Assembly: GCA_021229015.1 (NCBI GenBank)
Contig: CM037777.1
Span: 24,302,435 to 24,366,434, forward strand
DNA from: Solen grandis
Taxonomy: Eukaryota; Mollusca; Bivalvia; Adapedonta; Solenidae
Length of the DNA stretch: 64,000 nucleotides
Reading direction: 5' to 3'
The notes beneath the pieces are model-generated. The model was not told the origin of the DNA. It saw only the letters and a program-made list of their open reading frames with translations, and ran no database searches. The position numbers and the translations under genes were made by a program. This document shows positions 44,937-57,146 of this stretch, piece after piece. Position 1 is the stretch's first letter. Every line of letters begins with the position of its first letter.

Positions 44937-45388
44937 ACAGGAGGGCCATGATGGCCCTATATTGCTCACCTGAGTACCACTGCTCTAAAGGAGCAATCTT
45001 AGTATAGGGTTACCATGAGAACATCTTTGCCAAAATATTTCAATCAGCCATGTTTTTTTAGGGATAGGAATAATTTTAGCAATCTTGGTAGAGGGTTACA
45101 CAAGGAACATCTGTACTAAAACATTTTGAAATCTGGCCAGTAGTTCTGAAGGAGATTTTTGAAGTTTTTTCATTTATTTCTTTCTTTTGCCATGGCAACC
45201 AGAGTTCTACATGAATCAAGTTTATTTTAGCAACTTTTGTGAATGTTTTTGCAAGGATCATTCCTGCCAAGTTTAATCAAATTGAGAAAATGTCGTTTAA
45301 AGCAAATTGTTGACGACGCACGACGCCGGGCACCGGACAGAGGGTGATCCTAATAGCTCAAAACTTCCTGCTCCGGTGAGCTAAAAAT
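44937..45388 (+). repeat. Compact CTCACCTGAG-head element
   Basis: Head caggagggccatgatggccc, attgctcacctgag; two to three units (ggtagagggttacacaagga; catggcaaccagagttctac); gacgacgcacgacgccggg; tail agctcaaaacttcctgctcc, ggtgagctaaaaa. Confidence 0.85.
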
Positions 45389-45511
45389 TAAAAACACACA
45401 AAAACCAGGAAAGCTCCGATACACTTATACATGTATTGCAGACAAAAATATTCAATAATTTCAAACATTTTGGTACATTTTTGGTAATCATGCCCAACAC
45501 AGCAATCATAC

Positions 45512-45552
45512 TCAGATGAGTAACACAGGGCCGTCTTGGCCCTCTTGTTTAC
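45512..45552 (-). repeat. Solo head of the CTCACCTGAG family, inverted
   Basis: Minus-strand gtaaacaagagggccaagac, ggccctgtgttactcatctg without core or tail. It is the only clearly inverted copy in the window. Confidence 0.75.
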
Positions 45553-46104
45553 AAACAATATTCCTATGATCCTTTACAATAATTGCTGAATTAAAGATGG
45601 TCCCTTGAATAATGAGTCTTCCAATGTTTTGGTAAGTTTTGTAAAAGTGACTTATAATAACTAGAACTGTGTCCAAAGGACACGGATGCCCCCACTGTGC
45701 AGATGTGCTCGTAAACAAGAGCAGCTTCATTTAATGTCTACAAAATTCTGTTCTTATTATAGCGTTTCAGTTGAAATTTCCTCAATTATGTATTAATGAT
45801 AAAAAAGTTACCTAACTCTTGAGGCATCATATTTGGTTTCTTTACAGATGGAATACAATATTAGTGTCTGAATAAAACAAAACTTTGAAACACATGTCTG
45901 GTCTCCTAAAACTGCAGGAACACAATGCTGTGATCAGAGAAATATGTTGGGTATACAGTTACTTTTGGCTGTGGCAACTCATCTTTTACATAGACAAGAT
46001 CAATAATAGATCCACTTAAGTGTGTTGGTAATGTCACACACTGGCGATAATTAAGCAGAGATTCAGATAGTCTTCTGTACCAAACTGAATCAATTTAATT
46101 ATTT

Positions 46105-46775
46105 ATATGGTATATAGTGAACAAATCAACAAAGGGCCATAATTCTGTTAAATTTGGTCGCCGCAAAAAATTACTTCCTTTACTTCCATCTACACATTAA
46201 GGTTATTCATCACTGGAAGTTTAAGCAAAATCTGCCATCTGGTTTAAGAGGAGTTGCTTTCACAAAATTTCTATATGGTATATAGTGAAAAAATCAACAA
46301 AGGGCCATAATTCTGTTAAATTTGGTCGCCACTAAAAATTCCTTCCTTTACTTCCATCTACACATTAAGGTTGTTCATCCCTGGAAGTTTAAGCAAAATC
46401 TGCCATCTGGTTTAAGAGGAGTTGCTTTCACAAAATTTCTATATGGTATATAGTGAAAAAATCAACAAAGGGCCATAATTCTGTTAAATTTGGTCGCCAC
46501 GGAAAATTCCTTCCTTTACTTCCATCTACACATTAAGGTTGTTCATCCCTGGAAGTTTAAGCAAAATCTGCCATCCGGTTGAAGAGGAGTTGCGTTCACA
46601 AAATTTATATATGGTATATAGTGAACAAATCAACAAAGGGCCATAATTCTGTTAAATTTGGTCGCCGCGAAAATTCCTTTCTTTACTACCATCTACACAT
46701 TAAGGTTGTTCATCCCTGGAAGTTTAAGCAAAATCTGCCATCCGGTTTAAGAGGAGTTGCGTTCACAAGATTTCG
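46105..46775 (+). repeat. Four tandem ~170-bp units
   Basis: Starts at about 46106, 46270, 46440 and 46609: tatggtatatagtgaacaaa, ccataattctgttaaatttg, gtcgccgcaaaaaattactt, ctggaagtttaagcaaaatc. Copies differ by a few bases only. Confidence 0.95.
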
Positions 46776-46786
46776 GGACGTACGGA

Positions 46787-46870
46787 CGGACTGACGGACT
46801 GACGGACTGATGGACTGACGGACTGACGGACTGATGGACTGACGGACTGACGGACGGACGGACGGACAAG
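46787..46870 (+). repeat. (GGACTGAC)n / (GGAC)n microsatellite
   Basis: Runs of ggactgacggactgacggac with occasional ggactgatgg, ending gacggacggacggacggaca. Confidence 0.95.
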
Positions 46871-46912
46871 TGCAACGCTATATGCACCCCACTTTGTGGG
46901 GGCATAATAATT

Positions 46913-48184
46913 AAGTCTAATGGACTCAGTCAAGAAAATCAAGTAGCACTATGATCCTCTCGTTTATGTGCGCAAAAGAGCAATGTTAATACCCTCTTAT
47001 GAAATAATATCCAAATTGGTTAATGTTTGATTAATAATGACGAATATAATTATGTTCTCAGCTAGCAGAAGGGGGTACACCCTGGTATTTCACAAACAGA
47101 TTCTTGGGGAAAGCCTGATCGAGTTGTTATACCCCAGATATGGCCCCGTGTACTCAAAAATACTTAGTACGATATAATACTCAAATCCCTATTGAAACTG
47201 ATGGGCACATTTTGAGAATACGGGGCATGATGAATATGGGGGCTATATTGGAGTCACGTCGATAGGTCAGTCCGTCTGTAAGCAAGCTTTTTCCCTGCTA
47301 TTTCTTAGCTACCTTTGGTTGGATTTTGATTTAATTGAATGGCATTAATAAGTACCAAGTCTAATTGGACATATCTTAAGCATGATATGACTTGCTTGAT
47401 TTTATATGAGTTATAGCCCTTTGTTATATTTATTGAAAATATTTTGTCCTCACTATTTCTCAGCTACCATTTGTCAGATTTTCATTTAAAATTCACAACA
47501 ATTATAAAGTTAGCCTCATTCTTCAAGGGATTAAATTTATGACAGCAGTATTGGTACAGGAATTATGCAAAAATGCAGTTACATTCTGGCAATTTTCTAT
47601 ACAGATAATATACCAAAGGATACTAGCTGACTCCATGGGAGCCTCATTGTCAACATAGTTACAACAATTACAGAAGTGACCAAAAAGGAGATATTTTTTC
47701 CAGAAATTTTAATGAAATTTTGGAAATTGTTGTCAGATAAATTTTCTCTATACATGTATAGATTTCATACATTAGAAAACTAACAAACTTTATGGGAGCT
47801 TCATATTTCAAAAGGAATTTAGCAGTTTTGGTAGAGGGTATGGATAAGATAATTTGAGCAAAATACATTTACATTCTAGCCACTGGCTTTAGAAAAAAGA
47901 ATTCTGAAAACTTCTATTTAAGGACTTTAAGAACACCTCATGTAAAAAAACTTTGATATTTCACTTTTTTCACATACCTCCTTGAAACTTGTAATTTCTT
48001 TAGTGATAAAACAAAAGTAGGACATAAAACATGCACCAATCTATAGCTGAAACATGCCTCATTACATTCCTTAAGAATCTCAAATAACTTGAAAAACACA
48101 AAATAAAATATTTCACATTTTTTAATGTCCTTGAGTATTGATTATGAATAAGGAAATAAGGCAACTCCATGGGAGCACATCCAG
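46913..48184. other. Intron, degraded repeats only
   Basis: Contains a partial inverted piece of the 'ccccagata ... gggcata' family at about 47130-47280 and ageing units (aattatggt / gaccaaaaagg). No coding exon. Confidence 0.5.
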
Positions 48185-48355
48185 TCACATTATCCTGACA
48201 TCGGGCCAACCTGTCCTGGAACTACCCTCATATGCTGAGCATCAAGCAAGAGAGCTATATCTGTGTCATTTTCTACGTCGCAGCTGGGGATCAAACCCTT
48301 GACCTCCTGATTCCAGGGTGGATTCTCCAACTACTCAGCTGCTGGGAACAGTTTG
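48185..48355 (-). repeat. tRNA-derived SINE, second copy (minus)
   Basis: Same head/body as 13290-13545: atcctgacatcgggccaacc, tgtcctggaactaccctcat, and the B-box-like gctggggatcaaacccttga. More diverged than the first copy. Confidence 0.7.
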
Positions 48356-48452
48356 GCTCACCTTCAGCATGTTGACAAAATCATGACAAAGTAAATTTAA
48401 GTAATGCTACCAAAATCATCATTACAGTTTTCTTTTTTTACATATAACCTAC

Positions 48453-48511
48453 CTTGAATTCAGGGAGAGATCCTTTGCACACATGAAGTTTAAGGCAGTC
48501 TTCTTCATTTT
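48453..48511 (-). CDS. PARP14-like exon: start of the intact macro domain
   Basis: 59 bp; acceptor gttatatttcgacag, phase 1 in; donor AAG|GTAGGT, phase 0 out. Peptide ENEEDCLKLHVCKGSLPEFK, the first macro strand (normally I.v..GDI...). It joins in phase to ADILVN at 39205, across a 9.2-kb intron containing the Polinton-like element. Confidence 0.78.
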
Positions 48512-48943
48512 CTGTCGAAATATAACATGTATTGTCAAACACTACAAGAATCAATAGAGCAATATCCTTCTTCAAGTCACTCACCTAAATACAGGTAAGT
48601 TTATACATATACTACCATCTTACTGATGCACATCCACCGTATCAAACAATCTCTGTAACTGAGCAATGTCAGATTCAATTCCTTATCATGTTTCAATTTA
48701 TAGCAGCACAGAACGGGCATGTGCAAAATATGTGGCTTAGGTGTATTCAATTTAAAATCTGCCATGCATGCAAAATTATACAATGACCAGTGATCCCAAG
48801 CTTTCTGTGCACAAATGGTTCACTCAAAATGTAAACCAAACTGATGTTTATATAGATTCACAAATTAGAAATGATGTATTTAACTTAACAGACTGTCCAT
48901 TAACTTTCAACATGAACTTAAACTAATATTAACAGATATCTGC
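48512..48943. other. Intron, nothing recognised
   Basis: No exon or repeat family identified. Confidence 0.5.
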
Positions 48944-49897
48944 AACAAGAAGGCCATGATGGCCCTGGATCGCTCACCTGAGTATAGGGTTACCCAAGGA
49001 ACATCAGTCTGTATTAAAACATTTTGAAATCTGGTCAGTAGTTTTGAAGGAAATGATCCCTGCAAAGTTTTATCAAATTCTGTTTAGCAGTTTCAGAGGA
49101 GAGGTTATTTTAAGTTTTCAATATATACATTTAAGGCAAATTAGTTCTGCCCCTTGCAGCCAAGTGTTTTTTAATGGATCGGAATAATTTTAGCAACTTT
49201 TGTTAGGTTTCATCCAAGGATCATCCCTGCCAAATTAAATCAAATTCTGTCCAGCGGTTTCAGAGGAGATGTCATTTAGAGATTTCAATATACACATATA
49301 AGACAAATTAGCCCCGCCCCTGGTTTTGAAGGAAATGATCCCTGCAAAGTTTTATCAAATTCTGTCTAGCAGTTTCAGAGGAGAGGTCATTTTAAGTTTT
49401 CAATATATACATTTAAGGCAAATTAGTTCTGCCTCTTGCAGCCTTGTTTTTTTATGGATCGGAATTATTTTAGCAACTTATGTGAAGTTTCATCCAAGGA
49501 TCATCCCTGCCAAATTAAATCAAATTCTGTCCGGCGGTTTCAGAGGAGATGCCATATAGAGACTTCACTATAAACATAAAAGGCAAATTAGCCCCGCCCC
49601 TGGCAGCAGCCATGTATTTTTACAGATTGGAATAATTTTAGCAACTTCTGTGAAGCTTTACACAATGATCATCCCTGCCAAATTTAATTAAATTCTGTCA
49701 AATGGTTTCAGAGAAGATGTTGTATAAAGAGTTCACCATAAACATAAAAAGCAAATCCGCCCCGCCCACTTTATACATTTAAAGCAAAAATTAGCTCCGC
49801 CCCTGGCGGCCTTGTTCTTTTACAGATCGGAATAATATAAGCAGAGGAGATTTCGTTTAAAACAAACTGTTACATTTGTGCACAGGTGAGCTAAAAG
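48944..49897 (+). repeat. CTCACCTGAG-head element with ~220-bp units
   Basis: Head caacaagaaggccatgatgg, ccctggatcgctcacctgag; about four units (catccctgccaaattaaatc, aaattagccccgcccctgg); tail gtgcacaggtgagctaaaa. The GACG microsatellite is absent here. Confidence 0.87.
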
Positions 49898-49961
49898 AAG
49901 TTATCTTTTGTAACTAAATAAAATAATATTAAATGCATAAATAAATATATGAATAAAATAC

Positions 49962-50423
49962 CTTTTTCAAATTCAGCTGCATACACATCATTGTGTATTT
50001 TTCTCCCATACCCTTTGCACTGCTGAAAACTGCTGTTGATGCATCCAATGATTGGTAACTCAGTCTTCTCTGTGCAGCATATAAAAACCTCTTTTATTGT
50101 TGCTCTGATGGTTGTGTTGAAATAGCTTATGGCTGTGTTAACAATCCCTCTAATAATGTTAGCCATCTTTACAGAGGAATGACCAATATCTGCTTGCACT
50201 AGAATATTCCTGTATGTATGATTTCCTCGGAAGTGTTTTTCTAATGCACATTTTAATTTTTCCGCACTGATATAGTTTATTCCATCCACAACAACTAACC
50301 CATTAACATCCTTACAGGCAAGACCTTGTACCTGACCTATTTGTTCAACGTCTCCAACATTCCAGGTTTTACTCCTCTCTTTGAATTTTTCAACTAAAAT
50401 GGCTGCCAGAGCTGCTGCTGAAA
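49962..50423 (-). CDS. PARP14-like exon: degenerate macro domain
   Basis: 462 bp, phase 1 both sides. Acceptor aaatttgttgttcag; a second AG six bases on (50418) would remove two residues. The peptide starts VSAAALAAILVEKFKERSKT and continues GDVEQIGQVQGLACKDVNGL, ALEKHFRGNHTYRNILVQAD, IGHSSVKMANIIRGIVNTAI, TIKEVFICCTEKTELPIIGC. The helix/strand order and the closing 'IKEVFICC' strand fit a macro domain, but the ADP-ribose loop FPALGTG is replaced by VQADIGHSSV. It probably does not bind ADP-ribose in the standard way. It is spliced in phase after the KH-like exon and before the intact macro domain. Confidence 0.75.
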
Positions 50424-50631
50424 CTGAACAACAAATTCATTCAATTAAAAGAAAACTATTTGTTGGTATGACACAACTGCCCCTTAAATGCAATAAATTT
50501 TAAGCAGAATTCTCAGTTCAAATATCATAACTTTGTTAATTTTTTGTCTTTAAAAATTTAAACAACTTGTCTGTAACATCATAGTGCTCTTACATACCAA
50601 CTATCAGTTCAGTATCTTCAAGCATATAAAA

Positions 50632-51100
50632 CAAGAGGGCCAAGAACACAAACTTGCAAGCTCAGCATGACCCAGTTTCAAAGTTTACCAAGTTTTCTGC
50701 AGGCAAAAAGCTGAGCAATTTTCAAGAAGTTAACCCCAATGGTGTTCACAATATGTCTCTCTGATTTGCCATGTTGACCTACTTGACTCTGTCTTGAACC
50801 TCATCTGATATATATGATGCAGACAAACAGTCTCACAAATCTTTTGTGATGATATAACCAAAACTTATGGCCTCTACAGTATTCAAGGGTTTTCTTTTCT
50901 TAGATATGATGAAGTAATCTAGTTATTAAACCATGTGACCAAATGTATAACTCATCCAAGATTTTATGTTGCCAAACATTCTGACTTGCGTTTTATGGTG
51001 ATTGGGCAAAATCAATGGCCTCTAGAGTATTAACAAAGTTTCACAAAGATATAACCTATAGCCCACCCAGAGCACTATGATCTATAAATGACCTATATTA
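50632..51100 (+). repeat. Tailless remnant of a CTCACCTGAG-family element
   Basis: Starts aaacaagagggccaagaaca, with units gacccagtttcaaagtttac and tcatctgatatatatgatgc, but shows no clear tail before the exon. Confidence 0.65.
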
Positions 51101-51152
51101 TCAATATTTCCTCAAGGCTAAAATGAAATGCAGACAGGACAAGTACTCTCAC

Positions 51153-52500
51153 CTTTATCAATGCTTTGATCCCCAACAGGATACAGACTCTGACTCACAA
51201 ACATCACATAGTTATCCACTGCCAGATCTTTAGGTTCACCCCTTACTGCAGTCACCTTGAAGGAGGTGTTGGGATTATACCATGTCACTAGATATTCACA
51301 GTTTTTCAGCTGCTCATGAACATCTCTGTTAGATGCCTGGTACTGCCAAGAACAGTACATTCTAGTCATTAATTCATCCATTTTCATTTTCTCTTTTTCT
51401 GCAAACAGTTTAGGCACACCAGACACTGATCTGAGTAATGGCTTAATTTCATTTTTATAACGTTTTTTCCATTCGTTTACATTTTCAGTTGGTCCTTCAA
51501 TTTTCACTTGCTTATTTTCTACTAATATTTCTAATTCAAGATCTTCCTTACACCTACTGAAAATATCCTGACCATTGCCTTTTAAGAACTGACAAACAAG
51601 AAATGGTATTCTAATCACTTCCTGTGACCTTGTCATCAACTTGCGAATTGTCTCGGACAAATCATTTGTACAGACAACAGCTGTTACACTACTACCATTG
51701 TAGACGATTTTTAGTTTTCCTGCTCTCTCCTCTCTAGATAAAAATTCCTTTGCTTCATCTGACTCAAAATTTCCAAGATGCGTATGCACAATTTTTTCAA
51801 CAAGATTGCAAACAGTCTCAGCAAATGATTTGTCTGAGCAAATCACTATTATGTCATTGTTGTCTTTGCCTAAGTGCACATAATATGGACAGAGCTGTTT
51901 TATCTCTTTTTCCAAATTTTTGTTCAGAAATTTTGAAAAAGCCTGATTCAACCTACCATCATCACCAAACAAGAGGGATCTGATGCAGTCAGAATATTCA
52001 GATTGTTCAAAATTCACTTTCTCACAAGATACTTCTTGAAGAAATTGACGTCCCTCGTCTTGTACTTTCCGTTTATCTCTATATGTGCTAAAGTCCATGG
52101 TGATTGGCCTTACATCCATGTTTATGACACCTTGGTATTTATTTTTAATCCTTTCCTCAAATTTCAGAGCTTCTAACACATCACATTCATCATCTCTAAA
52201 AATAAGTGAAAAATGACAAAGTTTTCTTACTTCATCCAAATCAACCTGCAGTTCTTTAAGCAATTTTTCACAATCTATTCTCACACCTACAATTTCAAGA
52301 TATACTTCACCTGACTTTTCTCTATATTTATATACAGCCACCTTTTTGTGTTCAATGAGCACAGGAACACCCTGTTTCAGTCCAACTAGCACAGATTTCC
52401 CAATTTCTTTATTAAAAGGTATATCTATGACATGTAACTGATCAATCATTATCTCCTTGAAGTCATTAACAATGTCATCTTTTATCATCATCTCTTGCTT
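51153..52500 (-). CDS. PARP14-like large exon: KH-like modules
   Basis: Open for 449 codons on the minus strand, from the assembly gap at 52501 to a donor AAAG|GTGAGA at 51153 (phase 1). Near the gap are two ATGs, but the frame stays open into the N run, so the true 5' end is hidden. The protein shows successive alpha/beta modules with KH/RRM-like rhythm: VYLEIVGVRIDCEKLLKELQ, YYVHLGKDNNDIIVICSDKS, LKIVYNGSSVTAVVCTNDLS, VENKQVKIEGPTENVNEWKK. These match the multi-KH N-terminal half of PARP14-type proteins. No membrane segment or signal peptide is visible. It is expected to act in cytoplasm/nucleus in nucleic-acid sensing or antiviral regulation, as known for vertebrate PARP14; that role is inference here. 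Confidence 0.82.
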
Positions 52501-52600
52501 NNNNNNNNNNNNNNNNNNNNNNNNNNNNNNNNNNNNNNNNNNNNNNNNNNNNNNNNNNNNNNNNNNNNNNNNNNNNNNNNNNNNNNNNNNNNNNNNNNNN
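52501..52600. other. Assembly gap (100 N)
   Basis: Truncates the 5' side of the large KH-like exon. Confidence 0.99.
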
Positions 52601-52679
52601 TGCCCGGCCCCAAATTTATGCTTGTACTCAATCCTGAGGATGAATCATCATTTATACTTGGGTTTCTTAAGGAAAATTC

Positions 52680-55600
52680 AAAGAAGCTCTGAACAATTTT
52701 CTCAAAATAAAACTAGAATTATCACAAAAAAATTAAAGAGTACTCTAGCATATTGCATTGTCAGAGAAAATGAAGCATATTGACCATGTCATCAAAGAGT
52801 CATTGCATGCACAGATACCTAAAAATTAATGGGAGATAATAAAATATCATATGGAGTTATGGTTCTTGGACAAGACACTACAACTCACTGCCTATCTATA
52901 ATTTATGTTAATCCCTATAAGGTAGAAATTAATTATATTTATGCCATTTTTGAACTTCTGTGGAAGTTTCAATAAAGTAAATGAATTTATTAATTAAGAT
53001 ATTTTTAGTATTTTTGCATTTTTACTCTCGTAGGCCAGATTCTTCCCTGTAAAACAAGGACAGTGGTAAAATTAATACAGATATTATCAGGGTTTTTTTT
53101 TATTTTTCATCAGTTAATTAATGTTTCTATCATTAACTATAGATGATGATTTATGAACAAGGAAACTGAAAGTTCCGTATTTAAATTTTACTAAACATAA
53201 ATTAATAATACATTAGCATTGAAAATATCAGTATTTTTGCTGTTCACAAAACATGGCAACATTTTGATCAGTTAATATAATGCAAACAGAAACAGATATT
53301 ATTTTTTTTCTATTCTCAATGACCTATGTGATTTTCAAGGTGTGTTTCCAAGAGGTGATCGTTTGAGAAAACTGGAAAATAAGTTGTATTTTGTCCCTAA
53401 ACTGGCCATTTGTGTAAAAAGGAATCAAATTCTACCGATATGCTTTATAGGAGAAGAATTTTTTAAATTTCTGTATGAAGCTTTATTTGGAAATTACCAA
53501 CCCCTAGGGGCTTCGTTTTTCATGAGAACAACTTTATTTTAGCATTTATGGCAGACAGCCATGAGTTGACTATACATGAAAAAAGAAATTATATTCTAAC
53601 CATTGGTTTCATAGAAAAAGATGTTTTCAATCTTCTATATCAAGTATATAAGGAAACAAGCCAATCCCTGGGGGCCTTATTTTTATGGAATCAACTTTAT
53701 CTTAGTAATTATGGTATATGGGCATGATTTGACCATTTGTTTCAAATGAAATTTAATTCTAGATATTGGCTTCATTGAAGAATACTTTCGAAACTTTCTA
53801 TAGAAAGCTATATAAGGAAACTACCAGAATCCCAATTTGTTGGGTGTTGTTGTTGTTGTTGTTGTTGTTTTCAAAAGATCAATAATTTTAGCAATTATGG
53901 TACACAGCTATGTACATACAAAAAGAAATTAAGTTCTTACTATGGATTTCGTAGAAGAAGAATTATGGGTTTTTTTATGTTGAGTATAAAAAGGAAACTA
54001 CTCGACCCCTAGGGGCCTTATTTTTTAAGGAATCAACTTTATTCAAACCATTATGGTAGACAGCCATAAGATGACCATACAGAAAGAAAAAAAATGTTTT
54101 GCTTTCGGATTAAGTTCAAATTATGCTAAAGTATCACAATACGAGATTTCTTTCTAATAATCATATTAATGAATAAGTTATAGCACTTTTCCGGATACTT
54201 TTCAAACACCCTCATAAAGTATGAAATGAAAAAGAGTTATGAGGTGATTATTTATGCCAAATGAAATTAAATTTTGACCATTAGTTTCAGAGGAGGATGT
54301 TTTTTTAAGTTTTAAAGTAAAATTCTGTTGGTTACCATGGCAACCAGTGTTCTGCATGAAGTGTTCTAAATGAAGGGCCACAGCACTGTTGATAATTCAA
54401 CCAATCCAAGACAGGGGTTTTGAGTTAAAACGCAGACAAGGATCTGAATGTATGCTCATTATATAGACATATTGCTTAAAATACAAAGAGGAATAACTCT
54501 GTAATAATCATCCCAGACCCCCACCAAAAAACATGCTGACAAAATGCACAACTAAACTAGACACTGATCAAATCCAGTTAAGTTTCATCTTATTCTGGCT
54601 GGGATGTTAAAAGATGAAGTGAGGGCAAGATTACATAAAAAATACAAAGGGTCATAACTGTGATAATTCATCCAACCCAAACTTGCTGACAATATGCTGA
54701 CTTGATTTGATACTGATCAATTCTATAAAGTTTCGTCCAATACAAGCAAGAAGTTTTGAGAATAATTTTGAACTTTTTATATCGTCTAAAAAGAAAACAA
54801 GCAGAGCCCTCTGGGGGTCTAGTGTTCCAGAGATCAACAATAATTTAGCAATTAAGTAGATAGCCATGCTGTGACCATTGGTGCAAAAGGAAATTATATT
54901 CTAACCATTGGTTTCACAGAAGAATAACTTTTCTAAAAAGAGTATTTAAGGAGACCAGCCTCCTATGGCCTCATTTTTTCAAGATTCAACTTTGTTTTAG
55001 CAATAATGGTACAGGACAATAAGATGGTTATTGTGCTAAATGAAAATAAATTCTGATCATTGGTTTCAAAGGAGAAGAATTTTGAACTTTTCTATAAGGA
55101 GTATATATTTAAGATGACTAGGTGAACCCAAAGGGGTCTCATTTTTCATAAGATGAACTTGACTTCAGCAATTATGGTAGAGTGCAATGAGTTGACCATT
55201 TGTGCCAAATGAAATGGAATTCTGACAACTGGTTTCAAAGGTGAAGATTTACAAGAGTTTTTTTATATAAAATTTTGTTGGTTGCCATGGCAACTAGGTG
55301 TCTGCATGAAACAAGTTTGCTTAAGCAGCTTTTGTGGATAGCTACCCGGGTTATTTATGCCAAGTTTCATCAGTTTCTACAAAGAGGTTTCAGAAATGTT
55401 TTGTTTTAGACACTGCAGTTGCCACGTATTCCCCCTTATTATTGTGTGCGATAATAACAAAATCACATTTACAGTTTAGAGATAGGATCTGTACAGGCAA
55501 TAGTGCCAAGGGGAAATATAATAAATAAACTGGTCTAAAGAGTTCTGATTCTATTGCACTGCACTTTCTGTCAATGCCCTCCACCATTTCATGAAGTTCA

Positions 55601-55857
55601 AAGCAAATTTCGAGTTACACTCCATACAAACCGGATAGATAGACAGATGAACAGACAGAAAATTCTCTGACTATTTTTCTCCTCCGCCCCTATTTTCTTT
55701 TTTCGGGAGGTTAAATATAGATCCAGACCAACTAATTAGCAAAATAATTAGTGATTTAGTTACTCTGGTGCCACACTATTCTATTTGTGGGTTTGTTTTT
55801 TTGTGTTAGATATGAACAATATCACTTCAATTCTACACTTTAGGGGGTGATCAACAC
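52680..55857. repeat. Left arm of a large diverged inverted duplication
   Basis: Its reverse complement matches 60899-62965 at many colinear points: tggagttatggttcttg (52854 / 62787 region), acatggcaacattttgatca (53260 / 62340), ctgtacaggcaatagtgcca (55490 / 61375), tctacactttagggggtgat (55833 / 60907). Similarity looks about 80-85% by eye. It lies in the intron upstream of the KH-like exon. It is longer than the other arm because of extra tandem units. Confidence 0.9.
53400..55300 (+). repeat. ~250-bp tandem units within the left arm
   Basis: Repeated order: ggaaactaccaacccctagg, ggccttattttttaaggaat, caactttattttagcattta, tggtagacagccataa, attctaaccattggtttcat. About six copies, against about two to three in the right arm. 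Includes a (GTT)n run near 53840-53870. Confidence 0.85.
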
Positions 55858-57123
55858 TATAGACGTCACACACAGCTAAGAACTACTCCGACCGTTTTTC
55901 TGTGCAACACGGGGAATAATGAGCACCAAGTGACCAGCTCGGGATAGATTGCCATGATACCGATCTGGCAGAAGCAAAATAACCTATTGTCTGTCTTTTT
56001 ATGAAGAATAATGTTGATGTTATGAATTTAAAACAAAGCTAAAAATCTAAATGGTTTCTTGGCCATTTTCTTGTCACGACCATTTCCGAGAATTGCCGTA
56101 TTCACGTCTAAAAATATACTCAAATAAATGCATTTACATAATTTGACAGTTTGTGTTAAGTATGTATGTCAATAACGCTATTTAAACGTACACGATTGTA
56201 GGATATACCTCTTTAAGGAAGACTAAAAATGTTAGATATAGGGTATTTGGTCTACCAGTGAAAATGCTGGTTATGAAAACGTCGTCAAAAAATATAAACA
56301 TGCACACCAAAATACACAGATAAACTGACCTAATTCTAACGTATTTCATGTTGCTTTATAAATAGAATACACGTTGGGTACTCGATAAAAAAATAAAGAC
56401 ACGTATTGCATAAAGATTAACTTGGCACATTTAAAGAACGAAATAAAGACAATCTTATGTAGATAAATGACAAAAGACGTTGATTTATTCAGTTCGAATA
56501 TAGGTCCTTATATTTACAAGTAACTGCGTAATTAAACTGAGAATTTGGGTCGTCGAAATTTATGGATTGTATTAAGCTTAAATGCCGTGTTAGGCAATCA
56601 CAAGTAATGCAATTAACGTTTTATGTACAAAAATAATTAGGAGATCAAAATATAAGACATTTTTTACCTGAGACCATGTCCTGAGCTTAATTAAGATCTC
56701 TTGATTAAAATGTTGGTTGTTTTTCTAGTGGTATGAATGCGCATGCGTTGTTGTTGATTTCTAGTGGGTTTGAATGCGCATGCCTCAAATTATCGACCAA
56801 GTGAGTCCAGTTGACCAACTATATATAGTTCTACTCGAGTTTTAAAACTCGTATGACGTAATTATTTTACTCTATAGTTAGTAAGCAACTGAACGCATAA
56901 GATTTACGCCTTATGAAGTAATTTGTGAACAAGCATATGATTAAAACTATAGATCTTTTCTCTATGACATTTTCCGCTATTGAGCTTTAATAAATTAGCT
57001 GCCAGCTTGTTTAAAGGCTACTTACAGGCTTACTTAAAGGCAGGATATAAAGATTTGCTATAAATAAAATATAGATTTGCTATAAATTTATTTGAAAAAA
57101 AAAACAAAAACAAAAAAACTTAC
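55858..57123. other. Spacer/first intron, repeat-poor
   Basis: Comparatively repeat-free. It has a duplicated 'tgaatgcgcatgc' at 56733 and 56770, and ctatatatagttctactcga near 56820 with a short palindrome actcgagttttaaaactcg. These could be regulatory, but no element is proven. Confidence 0.45.
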
Positions 57124-57146
57124 ATGTCATACTTTTCGTCCGCCAT
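57124..57146 (-). CDS. Candidate first coding exon of the PARP14-like gene
   Basis: The minus strand reads ATGGCGGACGAAAAGTATG, ACAT|GTAAGT: eight codons MADEKYD plus two bases, with a good initiator context (aacaatATGG) and a consensus GTAAGT donor. 'MAD..' micro-exons are common starts. It lies upstream of, and in the same orientation as, the KH-like exon, in the repeat-poor spacer. The phase-2 link to the next exon cannot be checked because of the gap at 52501. Confidence 0.42.

Larger units (their letters stand above)
45660..46912 (+). repeat. 'gacacggatgcccccactg' element with 170-bp core
   Basis: Head actagaactgtgtccaaagg, acacggatgcccccactg; tail caacgctatatgcaccccac, tttgtgggggcataataa. 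Same family as 36487-38276. Confidence 0.88.

Noticed and set aside
46579..46794. 71-codon ORF
   Set aside because: Falls wholly in the 170-bp tandem units.
56815..56860. TATA box and TSS for the minus gene (ctatatatag)
   Set aside because: It lies downstream of the candidate first exon in the minus direction, so it cannot be its core promoter. It could serve a + transcript, but none is supported.
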